From contig OX419758.1 in the NCBI GenBank assembly GCA_948567375.1, positions 16,341,728 to 16,405,727 on the forward strand: a stretch of DNA of 64,000 nucleotides. The letters run 5' to 3'. A program made the translations under genes and the position numbers. The notes beneath the pieces are model-generated. The model was not told the origin of the DNA, ran no database searches, and worked only from the letters and a program-made list of their open reading frames with translations. This stretch comes from Lunularia cruciata. Taxonomy: Eukaryota; Streptophyta; Marchantiopsida; Lunulariales; Lunulariaceae. Shown here piece after piece: positions 12,567 to 23,586 of this stretch; the stretch's first letter is position 1; each line of letters begins with the position of its first letter.

Positions 12567-12990
12567 TGTAAAAGACCAAGATCAAGGAGAGAAATAGGAG
12601 AATGGAAACTCACATTAGAACACTTGAATGTGGGAAAACTCCAAATACCTAGCATGAGCTTTGGCTTTGGTATTTATAGGTAGCAAACAAGGCTCTTGAG
12701 AAGCTTCTCAAGAAGCTTCTTCAAACCACTCTCTTAGAGTGCAAGCCAAGTTAACTAGGATGCTTCTCAAGAAGCTTTCTTCTAGAAGCCGCCTACTTGG
12801 CATGCAAGCTAAGCTAGTTGGAAGCTTCTAGAAGCTACTTACTTGAGGTGCAAGCTAAGCTAGTTGGGAGGCTTCCCAAGAAGCTTCCCAAGAAGCTTCC
12901 TAGATACTTCCGGAATATTCTAGGTTAATTTGTCTTATGTGCTACTTTGTAAGCCCAACTAACTTTATCGTTAAACTCCATATTGTTACA
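12567..12990 (-). repeat. C1 3' LTR
   Basis: On the minus strand it runs TGTAACAATATGG ... GGTCTTTTACA, 424 bp. It carries repeated GAAGCTTC palindromes at about 12690-12900 and a TATA-like CTATAAATACC (plus-strand TATTTATAG near 12672). The final codons of the pol frame run into this LTR. Confidence 0.9.
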
Positions 12991-13428
12991 TATCCCCCCG
13001 CCGCTAGTTGGTGATGTCCTTGTTGCCAATGAACCTTTGAATTCTTGGATAGCCATCTGTACATTTAGGAGGTGAGAAAAAGGCTCCCATGTAGCATCAT
13101 GAAGGGGATACCCTTTCCAAAGGACCTTGTACTCCATATGTTGGTGTCGGCCTTGTTGAATATGACGACGTGCAAGGATACGATCAACTTCATACTCCTC
13201 ATGATCATTGATAGGGACAAGAAGAGGGGGAGGTTGGACTCAATGGGAAAAGGAAGAGGGGTTAGGAACAAAGGGTTTCAACTTGGAAATATGAAAGACT
13301 GGATAGATACGCATGTAACAAGGCAAGGCAAGTTGATAAGCAACAGGAGAGACAATTTGGGTGATATCAAAGGGTCCTATCCAATTAGGAGCAAGTTTAT
13401 GAACTTGGGTATCAAGTGGGAGAGGGAG
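12925..13428 (-). pseudogene. C1 integrase C-terminus and chromodomain
   Basis: The first part (about 13428-13240) reads KLAPNWIGPFDITQ...VFHISKLKPFVPN, the SH3-like GPY/F-type module at the end of gypsy integrases. After frame changes, 13137-12925 gives YKVLWKGYPLHDATWEPFSH, a chromodomain with the aromatic and WEP residues expected of chromoviruses. It would steer integration to chromatin carrying modified histone H3. The reading frame passes through the polypurine tract (SGGG) and stops at 12925 inside the 3' LTR. The piece is separated from the integrase core by the F LTR. Confidence 0.8.
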
Positions 13429-14151
13429 TGTAATACTCCGAGGACAAGAGAAGAGAGAAAACACAAATTGCATACTCAACATTTGATGCCCAAAGGAACA
13501 CCTTCTCTTTATTATATAGACAAAGGAGATCTCCTCCAATGAAGCTCCACCATAGGATTAGGGACACAGATAGATGACATATCAGCAAGCTCCACCCTTG
13601 GATTACTTACTTGGATGGGTGACATGTCTGGTCTAGGTCCTATCTGGTTGGTCAAACAAGCTTTGATCGGAGGGAATCTTCCTGTAGGAATCTCAGAATC
13701 ACGTGAGTAAGGTACCATTGGAAAGCTCTCGATGAGACTAAGTACAAGGGAGGGAAGGCCAACTTTTTGTCCATTGAAAGGAGTATGCACATTTTCAAGG
13801 CCTAATTCATCCGTTTAGGCCTCCAAAATTGCCTTCAAAGATTTTAGGAATATTTTGGTTCCTACTCTATTAGTAGAAGTCCTTTTTTGGTGATACTTCT
13901 TTCTAATCTTTTTAGTCCATCATGTGTGACATCTTTCCAGATGTTACCAAACCAATTCTCATCTTTAAATCATATGTATAGCTATTGTTCCTAAGGTTCT
14001 CAAGTCTATTTTGGTTTCTGCTCTATTAGTAGAAGTACTCTTTTGGTGATACTTCTAGCTTATCTATTTTGACCATCATGTATAACATCATTCTAGATGT
14101 TACCAAACCAAATTTCACATCTAGATCATATGGCTAGCTCTTGGTATTACA
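13429..14151. repeat. Solo LTR of family F (copy 2), inside C1
   Basis: It runs TGTAATACTCC ... GGTATTACA, 723 bp. C2 lacks it at the equivalent point (20435-20440), where the sequence is continuous, so the insertion is certain. Flanks are GGGAG and AGGAG, a 5-bp target duplication with one mismatch. No internal F sequence remains, which indicates LTR-LTR recombination. It contains an imperfectly repeated segment ('tctattagtagaagt' near 13864 and 14019). Confidence 0.88.
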
Positions 14152-15350
14152 AGGAGGTTACTAGAGGATAACATAATTTTATCACAGACTTCAAAGGTGA
14201 GATCACGACGATGGTAGTCCGCATATTTTTTTGGCAATTCTGAGCAACAAGGAGGTGATACTTGGCTTGTTGGAGAGATTAGGATATAGTGGTCAAGAAT
14301 GTGTAAGTATGAGGAACCTGAGATGGAGGGGGAGCAAGAAGAGAATCTAAGACAAGCGGATCTTGGCCAAAATTGAGAAAGAAAGGAGAAAATCCGGTAC
14401 TTGCCTGTTTGGAATTGTTGTAGGTAAATTTTGCAGCTGCAAGACATTCATCCCAATTGGTATGGTGGACATTGACAAAGGCATGCAACATATCCTCCAA
14501 TGTACAATTTGCATGTTCAATTTGTCCATCAGTTTGAGGATGATAGGCCGTGGACAAAGCAAGCTTGGTGCCAAGTATCTAGAAAAGTGCTTGTCAAAAC
14601 TTCTCTGTAAATCAAGGATCACAGTCGGAGATGAGTACACGTGGCATCCGATGATGCTTGAAGACATTGTCAAAGTAGATTTGCACTAAGGTTGGAGCAT
14701 CCATGGTATCACAAGTTGGTGCCAAGTGGATTTGCTTACTAAGCTTATCCACAAACACCACAATTGCAGTGTGTCCTTGTTTTGTCTTTAGCAAGGATGT
14801 GATGAGATCCAAGCTCACATGCTCCCAACGAGTGGATGAAATGGAAAGTGGTTGAAGGAGTCCACTCGGCTTTTGGTTGTTGGCCTTGTTACGTTGGCAG
14901 CTCTCACATGATCAGACAAATTCTTGAGCATCTTGTGTCATGTTGGGCCACCACCATTGATGTTGGAGGGTACCCAAGGTCTTGTCCACACCCATGTGAC
15001 CAGCAATGGGTAAATCATGGGCTTCTTGAAGGTGCACAAGTCAAAGATCACCTTTAGCAAGAACATAGATCCGGTCCTCATGGAATAAAAGGCCCTCCTT
15101 GATGGAGAAGGTGTTGTACTCCTTATTGCATGCCATAAGGCAACCATGTACCATTCGAAAGGAGGGATCTTGGTGTAGAGCTAACTGAAACTCATTTTGG
15201 ACCTTAGAGTCAACTAACACCGTTAAAATTGCCGTTGTGATGAGAGGAAGAGGCTTTAAATCAGGTCATTGCAATAAAGCATCAAGGATGATATGGAACC
15301 AACCTGGTTTGTACTCAAGTTTGATGTCATATAGTTGGAGTTGTTCCTCC
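14152..15350 (-). pseudogene. C1 integrase zinc and catalytic domains
   Basis: Minus-strand frames give the catalytic core: MSLDLITSLLKTKQGHTAIV (first Asp), PRVLISDCDP (second Asp; the usual SDRDP has R changed to C) and STAYHPQTDGQIEHAN (Glu of the DDE triad). Upstream, 15147-14880 holds the zinc-binding region, with an HMGVDKTLG-like stretch before it in the sister copy. The frame is broken by stops and shifts between the pieces. The enzyme would join element cDNA to host DNA in the nucleus. Confidence 0.8.
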
Positions 15351-16660
15351 CATCAATGATGTTGTCTCTTCATGTGTTCCAAGTATAAGGTATGCAACAA
15401 TGGTTTGTGATCAGTTTGCATGATCACTTGTTTCCCCAAGAGGTAATGCCTCCATACCTTGGTGGCATATACCATTGCAAGTTGTTCTCAATCTCAAGCA
15501 AAGTATTTTTGTTCAGCCATATTGAGTCGGCAAGACACAAAGGCAATGGGATGGAGTCCATCTGGGTATTCTTGTTGCAGCACGGCTCCAATTGCAAAGT
15601 AAGAAGCATCAAAATCAACCACACAAGGTAGTTGAGGATCATATGGTTGAAGAATGGGCCTTGAAGACACCATATGCTTTAACTTTTGGAATGCTTCTTC
15701 ATGCTTGGTGGTCTACTGGAAGCTCAAGTTCTTTCCCAAGAGATCAGTCAATGGTGCAACCACAAGAGCATAATAATGGATGAACCGTTGGTAAAAACTG
15801 GTCAATCCATTGAATGTCCATACTTCTATAGCATCCTTTGGGGTAGGCCAATCAGTAATGGCCTTGATTTTCTCTTCTTCCATCTTGATCTCCTCTGATG
15901 AGAGCTAATGACCTAAGAAGGTAACATCTTTCTGCCATAAGGCACACTTTGACTTCTTGCAGTAAAATTTCAATTGTCATGGTTGTCTTAGGAATTCTCG
16001 CACATGATTCACGTGTTCTGCCTTTTTCTTACTATGAATTAAGATATCATCCAAGAACACCATGACGGACCAATCCAATAGTGCATCCAAAACCCAATGC
16101 ATCTGATCCATGAAGATTGTTGGAACATTAGTGAGTCCGAGAGGTAGAACTCTCCACTCAAAATGCATATACCTTGTACAAAAGGCAATCTTTTGCACAT
16201 CCTCTCTATCAATAGGGATTTGCTAATAGCCGCTGCAAAGATCCAACTTGGAAAAGAGTGTGCTCCACTTAGTTGATGAAGCAAGTCATTGATCCGAGGC
16301 AAGGAATATGCATTCTTCATGGTTTGCTTATTGAGCCCATGGTAATTAATACAAAAACAAAGTCCTCCATCCTTCTTTGGAACAAATAGTACCGGTGCTC
16401 CCCAAGGAGAGGTACTATGTTGTATGAAGTCCTTCTCCAACAACTCTGTAAGTGTTGTTTGCAACTCCTCCAACTCCTTTGATGAGAGCCGATAGATTGG
16501 TTTACTCATTGGAGTACTCCTTGGCAATAACTCGATCTTGAAGGGCATACCTTGATTGGACGGTAATCCCTTTGGCAAATCATCCAGAAACACGTCTGCA
16601 AACTCTTGGACTATCCAATCAACCATTGCTTGATGTGGCTCTTGGCACTCCTATGATTGT
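15351..16660 (-). pseudogene. C1 reverse transcriptase and RNase H
   Basis: The frame 16626-16039 contains RT motifs: [19 protein letters not shown], then ALVL-type VPKKDGG followed by [10 protein letters not shown]. The frame 16198-15977 continues with [17 protein letters not shown] and the catalytic FLDD ([12 protein letters not shown]). RNase H follows in broken frames down to about 15400. Together they would copy the element RNA into DNA in virus-like particles. A frameshift within RT near 16200 and later stops disable it. Confidence 0.82.
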
Positions 16661-16675
16661 TCTTGTACAATTGCC

Positions 16676-16880
16676 TTGATCCACACCGCGAATACAGACT
16701 TATCTTCCTCTAAAGCTTGCTATATGGCTGCTTTACTAACCAACTTCCCTTCTAAGGACTCATCTCTCTTCCAAACTTGCTCCATGGTTGCCTTCTTGGC
16801 AAACTTCCCATCTTGGGACTCCACTCTCTTCAAGGTTTGCTCTATGGCTACCTTCTCGACAAACTTTCCATCTTAGGACT
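16676..16880 (-). repeat. Three 60-bp (20-residue) tandem repeats in C1 pol
   Basis: Between protease and RT, three imperfect 60-bp units follow each other. On the minus strand each encodes a 20-residue unit of the type DGKFAKKATMEQ-x-LKR-x-ES. C2 has the same three units (38253-38453); C3 appears to keep about one (50650-50710). The basic, helix-prone repeats look like a flexible spacer in the polyprotein; no function is known to me. Confidence 0.75.
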
Positions 16881-16920
16881 GACTATTCTTAGGTGTCTTA
16901 CTCAGAGGTGCCAAACAACC

Positions 16921-17330
16921 TAATCAGAAATTCCTACCTTGGTGTTGTACTTGAATTTTGCATCAAGTCCAATCAAATTGAACCTTATGACGTTCAAGCC
17001 AAGGTAGCCCAAAAATGATATCATAGTGTAGAGGTGCCACTACAAACCTCATACACTCCAAATACTCCTTCCCAATCTTGAAGGTAACAAGATGCGAGGT
17101 GAGGAATACAGAACCCTTTCTACCATTTGCCATCATCAAACTACTTCCAATCACTGGCTTGATAGGAATACCCAATTCCTTTGCTACTTGCATAGACATG
17201 CAATTCTTTGAACTTCTAGAATCAGCCAAAATCCTACAATTGTGATTACATATCATACCTTGCAAGTGAAGCAAACTTGCATAGGTCGAGCCTTCAATCC
17301 CATTGAATCTAATCAAGCTCCCAATAGGCG
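16921..17330 (-). pseudogene. C1 aspartic protease domain
   Basis: The 117-residue minus-strand frame 17316-16963 has the retropepsin layout: the catalytic loop reads ILADSRSSKNCMS (DSGSS expected, Gly changed to Arg), and the C-terminal part reads HYDIIFGLPWLERH, the hydrophobic-hydrophobic-Gly-like motif followed by the WL element common in plant Ty3 proteases. The enzyme would cleave the gag-pol polyprotein. The altered DSG triad suggests it is inactive. Confidence 0.8.
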
Positions 17331-18500
17331 GCTGAAAATCTCCTAATGGGATTCTTCATTTCCTTGATCCTTCAGTTCCACAAACTCCATCTGGACAACT
17401 TGTTGAGGTCACCCATTCTTAAGTAGACATTCAACAATGTGATGTCCAACTTGGCAATAATAAAAACAACCTCCATTTTTTTTGCATTCTTTCTCTATCT
17501 TCTGAAAGAGAGGCCTCCGTTGGATAGCATCAATCTCTATTGGTGTTGGTTCTTCCACCCGTGCGTATTGTACAGGTAAGCTTGGTGTAAGTCAAGGTCA
17601 AGACCAAGTTGTCGCAACCAAGGAATCAAAGCGCTTAGCCAATTGCATGGCTTCTTATATGTTTTGTGGTTCTCGCATGGTCATTTCCAATTTGGTTTGT
17701 GACTTCAATCCCCACACAAATTGATCTAGAACTTCTCCTTCTTGTATATCTAGAATTTTCATGATGATGTTCTTTAATTGTGTGATGTAGCCTCTTACTG
17801 AGCCAATCTGCTTCAACTCTGCCAATTTATCTTGTGTGGCTTGGGTGGCATTTATAGTTTGAAATTGACCGAGTATTGAGTCCTTGAATTCTCTCCATGT
17901 CAAGATTGGTGCAACAATATGTTGTTCAGTTTGCTCCACTTGGAATCGCCACCAAAGTTTTGCCACTCCATCCAATTGACTAGAAGCCAAGAGAATCTAT
18001 TTCCGTTCATCTTGAAGATTGGTGGCTTTGAAGTAACATTTGCAATCAACACAAAATTCTCCACTGTGCTTGGAAGATTCTTGCCTTCAAACACCTTGGG
18101 TTTTGGAAATCAAATATGATCTTTTCTAGCTCAAACTAGCACTCTCTCTATATGTTCTCATTTTTGTTGGTCTCATTCATCCAACAATAGAGTAAGGTGC
18201 TCGATTTGTTGTTACATTGCAAGGATAATGTCTGGTATTGCCGCCATAGCTACTACTCTATCCTACAACTCTCAATTAATCTAATTGATTAACACATAAA
18301 TAAAATACGTCCACCTTTCTCCATAAGTGACAACGGGAAGTATCAAGGGTTCCTCAGACACGGTGATCATATGTAGAAAATCCTACCCAAAACGTGAGGT
18401 GATGAATTGTGTGAAGCGGTGCTTGGGTAATATCTAGACATGAAAATCCCAATGGTTTGGTGGAAGTGGATTTGGTGGTCCATAAATTCCATCCATCCCA
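17331..18500 (-). pseudogene. C1 gag and 5' leader
   Basis: The frames 18094-17900 and 17990-17655 encode a gag core (GVAKLWWRFQVEQTEQHIV, then WREFKDSILGQFQ and a conserved LAELKQIGSV). A Cys/His knuckle follows near 17480-17430 (CFYYCQVGHHIVEC on the minus strand, with an extra residue between the first two Cys). The initiation region is near 18240 (minus ATGGCGGCAATACC). Leader sequence fills 18250-18500. Confidence 0.75.
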
Positions 18501-18502
18501 TT

Positions 18503-18517
18503 CCTGCTCTGATACCA
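18503..18517 (-). other. C1 primer-binding site for initiator Met tRNA
   Basis: On the minus strand the sequence TGGTATCAGAGCAGG lies one base inside the 5' LTR. It is complementary to the 3' end of plant initiator methionine tRNA, the commonest primer of plant LTR elements. This fixes 18519-18944 as the 5' LTR and the minus orientation of C1. Confidence 0.93.
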
Positions 18518-18518
18518 A

Positions 18519-18944
18519 TGTAAAAGATTGAGACTAAGGAGAGAAATAGGAGAATGGAAACTCACATTAGAACACTTGAATGTGGGAAAACTCCAAATAC
18601 CTAGCATGAGCTTTGGCTTTGGTATTTATAGGTAGTATACAAGGCTCTTGAGAAGCTTCTCAAGAAGCTTCCTCAAGCCCCTCTCTTAGAGTGCAAGCCA
18701 AGTTAACTAGGAAGCTTCTCAAGAAGCTTCCTTCTAGAAGCCGCCTACTTGGCGTGCAAGCTAAGCTAGTTGGAAGCTTCTAGAAGCTTCCTTCTAGAAG
18801 CTACTTACTTGAGGTGCAAGCTAAGCTAGTTGAGAAGCTTCCCAAGAAGCTTTCTAGATACTTCTGGAATATTCTAGGCTAATTTGTCTTATGTGCTACT
18901 TTGTAAGCCCAACTAACTTTGTCGTTAAACTCCATATTGTTATA
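18519..18944 (-). repeat. C1 5' LTR
   Basis: 426 bp. It matches the 3' LTR except for scattered substitutions and a longer array of GAAGCTTC palindromes (18650-18860). The terminal C has changed to T (TTATA for TTACA on the plus strand). It is followed by the target duplication GATTG at 18945-18949. Confidence 0.9.
18622..18860 (-). promoter_or_regulatory. Heat-shock-element-like array with TATA box in the C1 LTR
   Basis: Read on the minus strand, repeated GAAnnTTC units are followed by a TATA box CTATAAATACC (plus-strand TATTTATAG at 18623-18631). The clearest array is at 18773-18790 (GAAGCTTCTAGAAGCTTC), four alternating nGAAn/nTTCn pentamers in perfect phase, the consensus bound by heat-shock factor trimers. 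Further units lie at 18652-18671, 18711-18740 and near 18838-18852. The nearest unit starts about 20 bp from the TATA box. The binding role is inference from the consensus. Confidence 0.6.
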
Positions 18945-19593
18945 GATTGAGTCATTACCTAGAAAAGTAGCCTTCTCTATAAGAGAGTATCAAAAATAAA
19001 TTGAGTGGTGAGTGATATAGTTAGCTCATAATGATGTGATCTTAGGCATACCGTGGATGGAGCACTACAATCCCATAGTCCATTAAAGAAAGAAAGTGGT
19101 GAGAACTACCAAATGGAAGGTCATTGAGGTTAAAGAAAGATCATAAAGGCAAGAACTATCTCTCTTTGTCATAAGGAAAACAACTAAGATAAAATAAAAT
19201 AAAATAGATAGATTTCATGGGTCTAATAAGAGAGTCCAAAGCAAAAATTGATGGAAAAATCCCTAAGAATTTGAAAGATATGGTCAATGCATTTCAGGAG
19301 GTCTTTCTTAATGATTTACCCTCAAGATTACCACCAAAAAGAAGAATAGATCATAGAATTAAGATACTTCCAAGGAAGACACCTTTTTGTAAAACCCCTA
19401 TTGACTATCACCACATGAGTTAGAGGAGTATAAGGCTCAAATCAAGGAGATGTTGCAAAAAGGGTTTATAGAACCCAATGTATCACCATATGGGGCTCTT
19501 ACCATGTTTCTGAAGAAAAAGGATGGTATAGCACGTGCATGTGCATTAGGGCCTAAATCAACAAATAGTGAATAACAAACACCCATTACCCTA
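18945..19593 (+). pseudogene. Family E protease end and RT N-terminus
   Basis: E resumes after C1. The translation near 19020-19090 gives HNDVILGIPWMEHYNPIV, the end of a protease-like domain. The frame 19217-19423 (FQEVFLNDLPSRLPPKRRIDHRI) starts RT, followed by EEYKAQIKEMLQKGFIEPN and FLKKKDG near 19430-19530. The frame is cut at 19593 by C2, with the duplication CCCTA at 19589-19593, and continues at 40492 with YIDDLFNQL. Confidence 0.78.
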
Positions 19594-20004
19594 TGTAAAA
19601 GACCAAGATCAAGGAGAGAAATATGAGAATGGAAGCTCACATTGGGACACTTGAATGAAGGAAAACTCCAAATGCCTAGCATGAGCTTCAACTTTGGTAT
19701 TTATAGGTAGCATATAAGGCCCTTGAGAAGCTTCTCAATAAGCTTCCTTGAGCCACTTTTTTAGAGTGCAAGCCAAGTTAACCAAGAAACTTCTCAAGAA
19801 GCTTCCTTCTAGAAGCCACCTACTTGGCATGCAAGCTAAGCTCATTGGAAGCTTCTAGAAGCTAATTACTTGAGGTGCAAGCTAAGCTATCCAAGAAGCT
19901 TCCTAAGAAGCTTCCAAGATACTTCCAACATATTCTAGGCTAAGTTATCTTATTTGCTACTAGTTAGCCCTACTAAAATTGTCGTTAAACTCCATATTGT
20001 TACA
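19594..20004 (-). repeat. C2 3' LTR
   Basis: 411 bp, TGTAAAAGACC ... ATTGTTACA on the plus strand, with GAAGCTTC repeats and the TATA-like TATTTATAG near 19697. The polypurine tract (CCCCC at 20010-20014 on the plus strand) is immediately to its right. Confidence 0.9.
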
Positions 20005-22023
20005 TATTCCCCCACCGCTAGTTGGTGACGTCCTCATCACTAGTGAAGCTTCAAACGCTTGGATGGCCATCTGTGCATTTTGGAAGTGAGAAAGAGCTTC
20101 CCATGTGGCATCATGAAGGGAAAACCTTTTCCAAAGGACCTTGTACTTTGTATGTTGTCAAAGGTCTTGTTGAAGATGGCAACGCGCAAGGATACGATCA
20201 ACTTTGTACTCTTCATGATCATTGATAGGGATAGGAGGAGGAGGTTGGACTTGAGAGGAAAGGAAGAGGGGTTAGGAACAAAGGGTCTCAACTTGGAAAT
20301 ATAAAAGACAGGATGGATACGCATATGACAAGACAATGTAAATCAATAAGCAACAAGAGAGACAATTTGGGTGACATCAAAAAGTCCTATCCAATTAGGG
20401 GCAAGTTTATGAACTTGGGTATCAAGTGGGAGAGGGAGGTTACTAGAGGATAGCCTAACTTTATCACCAACTTCAAAGGTGAGATCATGACGTTTGTGGT
20501 CCGCATATTATTTTTGATGATTTTGAGTAACAAGGATGTCAAATTTGGCTTGTTGGAGAGATTGGGATATAGTGGTCAAGAATATTTAAGTATGAGGAAC
20601 CTAAGATGGAGAGTGAGCAAGAAGAGAATCTAGAACAAGTGAATCTTGGCCAAAATTGAGAAAGGAGAAAATTTGGTGCTTGCCTATTTGGAATTGTTGT
20701 AGGCAAATCCTGTAGCTGCAAGACATTCATCCCAATTGGTATAGTGGACATTGACAAAGGCACATAGCATATCCTCCAATGTACGATTTGCATGTTTGGT
20801 TTGTCCATCAGTTTGAGGATGATAGGCCACAGACAAAGCAAGCTTGGTGCCAAGTATCTAGAAGAGTGCTTGCCAAAACTTCCTAATAAATCAAGGATCA
20901 CAATCAGAGATGAGTACACATGGCATCTCATGATGTTTGAAGACATTGTCAAAGTAGATTTGCGCTAAGGTTGGAGCATCCATAGTATTATAGGTTTGTG
21001 CCTGGTGGATTTGCTTACTAAGCTTATCCACAAACACCACAATTGTTGTGTGTCCTTGCTTTGTTTTGGGCAAGGATATGATGAGATCTAAACTCACGTG
21101 CTCCCATTAAGCAGATGGAATGGCGAGTGGTTGAAGGAGTCCACTCGGCTTCTAGTTACTGACCTTGTTATGTTGGCAATTCTCACACAATTGGAAAAAT
21201 TCTTGAACATCTTGTGTCATGTTAGGCCAACACAATCGGCATTGGAGAGTACCTAAGGTCTTGTCTACACCCATGTGACCAACTATGGGTAAATCATGGG
21301 CTTCTTGAAGGCGCATAAGTTGAAAATCACCTTTGGCTAGAACATAGATCCGGTCCTCATGGAATAGAAGGCCCTCCTTGATGGAGAAGGTGTTGTACTC
21401 CTTGTCACATGCTGTAAGGCAACCATGTACTATTTGGAAGAAGGGATCTTGTTGTAGAGCTGATTGAAACTTGTTTTGGACTTTGGAGTCAATGGGCACC
21501 GTCGTAATTGCTATGGTGATGAGAGGAAGAGACTTCAAATCGTGTCATCATGACAAAGCATCAAGGATAATGTGGAACCAACCTAGTTTGTACTCAAGTT
21601 TGATGTTAAGCAATTGGAGTTGTTCTTCCCATCAATGATGTTGACACTTCATGTGTTCCATGTGTAAGGTCTGCAACAATGGTTTGTGATCAATTTGCAT
21701 GATCACTTGTTTCCTCAAGAGGTAATGCCTCCATATCTTAGTAGCATATACCATTGCAAGTTGTTCTTGATCTTGAGTAGAGAAGTTTCTTTCAGCCATA
21801 TTGAGTCGACAAGACACAAAGGCAATGGGATGTAGTCCATCTGGAATTCCTATTGCAACACGGCTCCAATTGCAAAGTTAGAAGCATCAAAATCAACCAC
21901 ACAAGGTAGCTAAGGATCATATGGTTGAAAAATGGGCCTTGAAGACACTAAATGTTTCAACGTTTGGAATATTTCTTCGTGCTTAGTGGTCCACTTGAAG
22001 CTTGAGTCCTTCCTTAAGAGGTC
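20005..22023 (-). pseudogene. C2 RNase H end, integrase and chromodomain
   Basis: From right to left: RNase H remnants (21817-21632, NMAERNFSTQDQEQLAMVYA, HKPLLQ); an integrase zinc-binding domain (21538-21152, VGHMGVDKTLGTLQCRLCWPN and CENCQHNK); a catalytic core (21097-20891 MSLDLIISLPKTKQG, PCVLISDCDP; then broken frames to 20539); and a GPY-type module and decayed chromodomain (20336-20040). Frameshifts separate the pieces. It is colinear with C1 and inactive. Confidence 0.8.
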
Positions 22024-22717
22024 TGTAACACCCATTTGTGCATGTGTGTGGTATTTTGATATTTAGCTTGGTATTACAAGTACTTGAGAGATATTATTTA
22101 TATAGAGGTAAAGGATGGTTCTACATTAGTCCTGATTAGCTAAAGTTGGTCATAGCTAAGATAGAGAGGACCTTACTTTAATGGAGGTGGAAAAGATGAG
22201 CACCACTATTTTGGATTCTAGTATGTTGACTTGGTATTATTCTTAGGTGTTTGGCTTTCAAGAAAGAGTTGAGAACTCTTGGGCCCGCAAGCCTTTTTGT
22301 TTTGGATTCTTCTTTAGTCCAAGGATAGTCCATGTGAAGGAATCCTTGACTTAGTTTTTGGGTCAAGATAAGACCACATGCTTAGGGGAATATGCCCATG
22401 TGACTGGATATTCTTTTCTAATTTTTGACTTTACTTGACTTTTAGTCTAGTAACTTGAGTTACTACGGTAATTAGTAACTTTGGTACGTAATTATTTCAC
22501 AAGTATATAAATAAGGGGTGAGGAAGTACTCACCATCCTTTCATTTGCAACTTTCTCTCTCTCTCATTGAGGTCTCTAGTGAGCAATGTCTTGAGTCTTG
22601 GAGTGTTAGCCTTGGAGGAGTATGATGGAGTTGGGGTTCCTTGCCTTCTTAGTCCATGGTGCACTACCATAATAGCCATCCAAGGTTCATCCTGAGTGAG
22701 AGACAGGCCAGCTCACA
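22024..22717 (+). repeat. A2 5' LTR
   Basis: 694 bp, TGTAACACCC ... GGCTCACA-type end (here CAGCTCACA). A TATA box TATATAAATA lies at 22504-22513, followed by a CT-rich stretch, typical of the transcription start region. It differs from the 3' LTR at a few percent of sites by eye, so A2 is older than B. Confidence 0.92.
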
Positions 22718-22721
22718 TTTT

Positions 22722-22739
22722 TGGTTCCGTTGCCGGGAC
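22722..22739 (+). other. A2 primer-binding site (Asp-tRNA-like)
   Basis: TGGTTCCGTTGCCGGGAC follows the LTR after four T's. It resembles the TGGCGCCGTTGCCGGGGA site of plant Athila/Tat elements, which pairs with the 3' end of Asp tRNA, with differences at a few positions. A3 has the same site (55454-55471). Confidence 0.7.
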
Positions 22740-23586
22740 CTCTCTAGAAGACAAGATAATGTTCTCCGTTCAATTCTACATTAGACGGAAGGTGGCTATG
22801 AGAGCTCACTTGGAGAGAACATTAGGAGAGGAGAGAGCTGAACTTATGTTAGAGAACCAAGATCCATTTGTATACCTTGTAGTTCATTATGATGTCTTTG
22901 AAGTGATTTTGTACATCTTGTACACATGAGAGGATTTGGGGAGGTTGTGTGAGGTGGATTGGAGATTTTGGGGATTAAGGTGATTTTGGGCAAAATCTCA
23001 AGTTTGAGATCTGAACTTGAAATTTCTACACATAATAGCATGGGTTCTCTTTCAGTTAGCATACTCAAAATTATTATGAGAGCTACTATGTGCATTGGGT
23101 TAGAATTTTTAAAAGTTGATAGGGTAAACTGCTCCCACAACTGCATGCTCTTTGGAAAATTGTACAAAGTCTGGCATTTCTTCATTTTCAATGAATTATC
23201 CTAAAAATTCCCAAGAAAATTCAGTGCATTGTATCCTTCTTGCTGCCACAACAAATAAGGGAGAGATCATTCTTGCGCAAGGAATTATGAGTTTTTGAAG
23301 TGAAGGGGGTGGTTTTAGACCAAATCTAAAATATGTTTGTTGAATAGAAAGGTGTCTAGGCCAAATGGCTTAATAAAAAATTCTGAAATTTTGTAGGTAG
23401 AGACACCCTAGAGTTGTTATTATGTATGAAAAATTTTAGAGGCCGGTCACATACAAAATTTCAAAGGCCGGTCACACATGAGTGAAATTGTGAGGAAGGG
23501 TCAATTCTACAGAGTGGAGATCTCATGCATGAGGAGTTTGAGAGCAACATAAAGCATGTTTGAGTGTTTAGATTCATCTTGGGAAC

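Larger units (their letters stand above)
12567..18944 (-). mobile_element. C1: full-length Ty3 chromovirus, inactive
   Basis: Two LTRs (12567-12990 and 18519-18944) flank a minus-strand internal region in the order gag, protease, RT, RNase H, integrase, chromodomain. A perfect 5-bp target duplication, GATTG, lies at 12562-12566 and 18945-18949. A primer site for initiator Met tRNA abuts the 5' LTR, and a G-rich polypurine tract abuts the 3' LTR (CCCCCC at 12994-12999 on the plus strand). A solo F LTR interrupts it. Stops and frameshifts prevent expression of a complete polyprotein. Confidence 0.92.
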
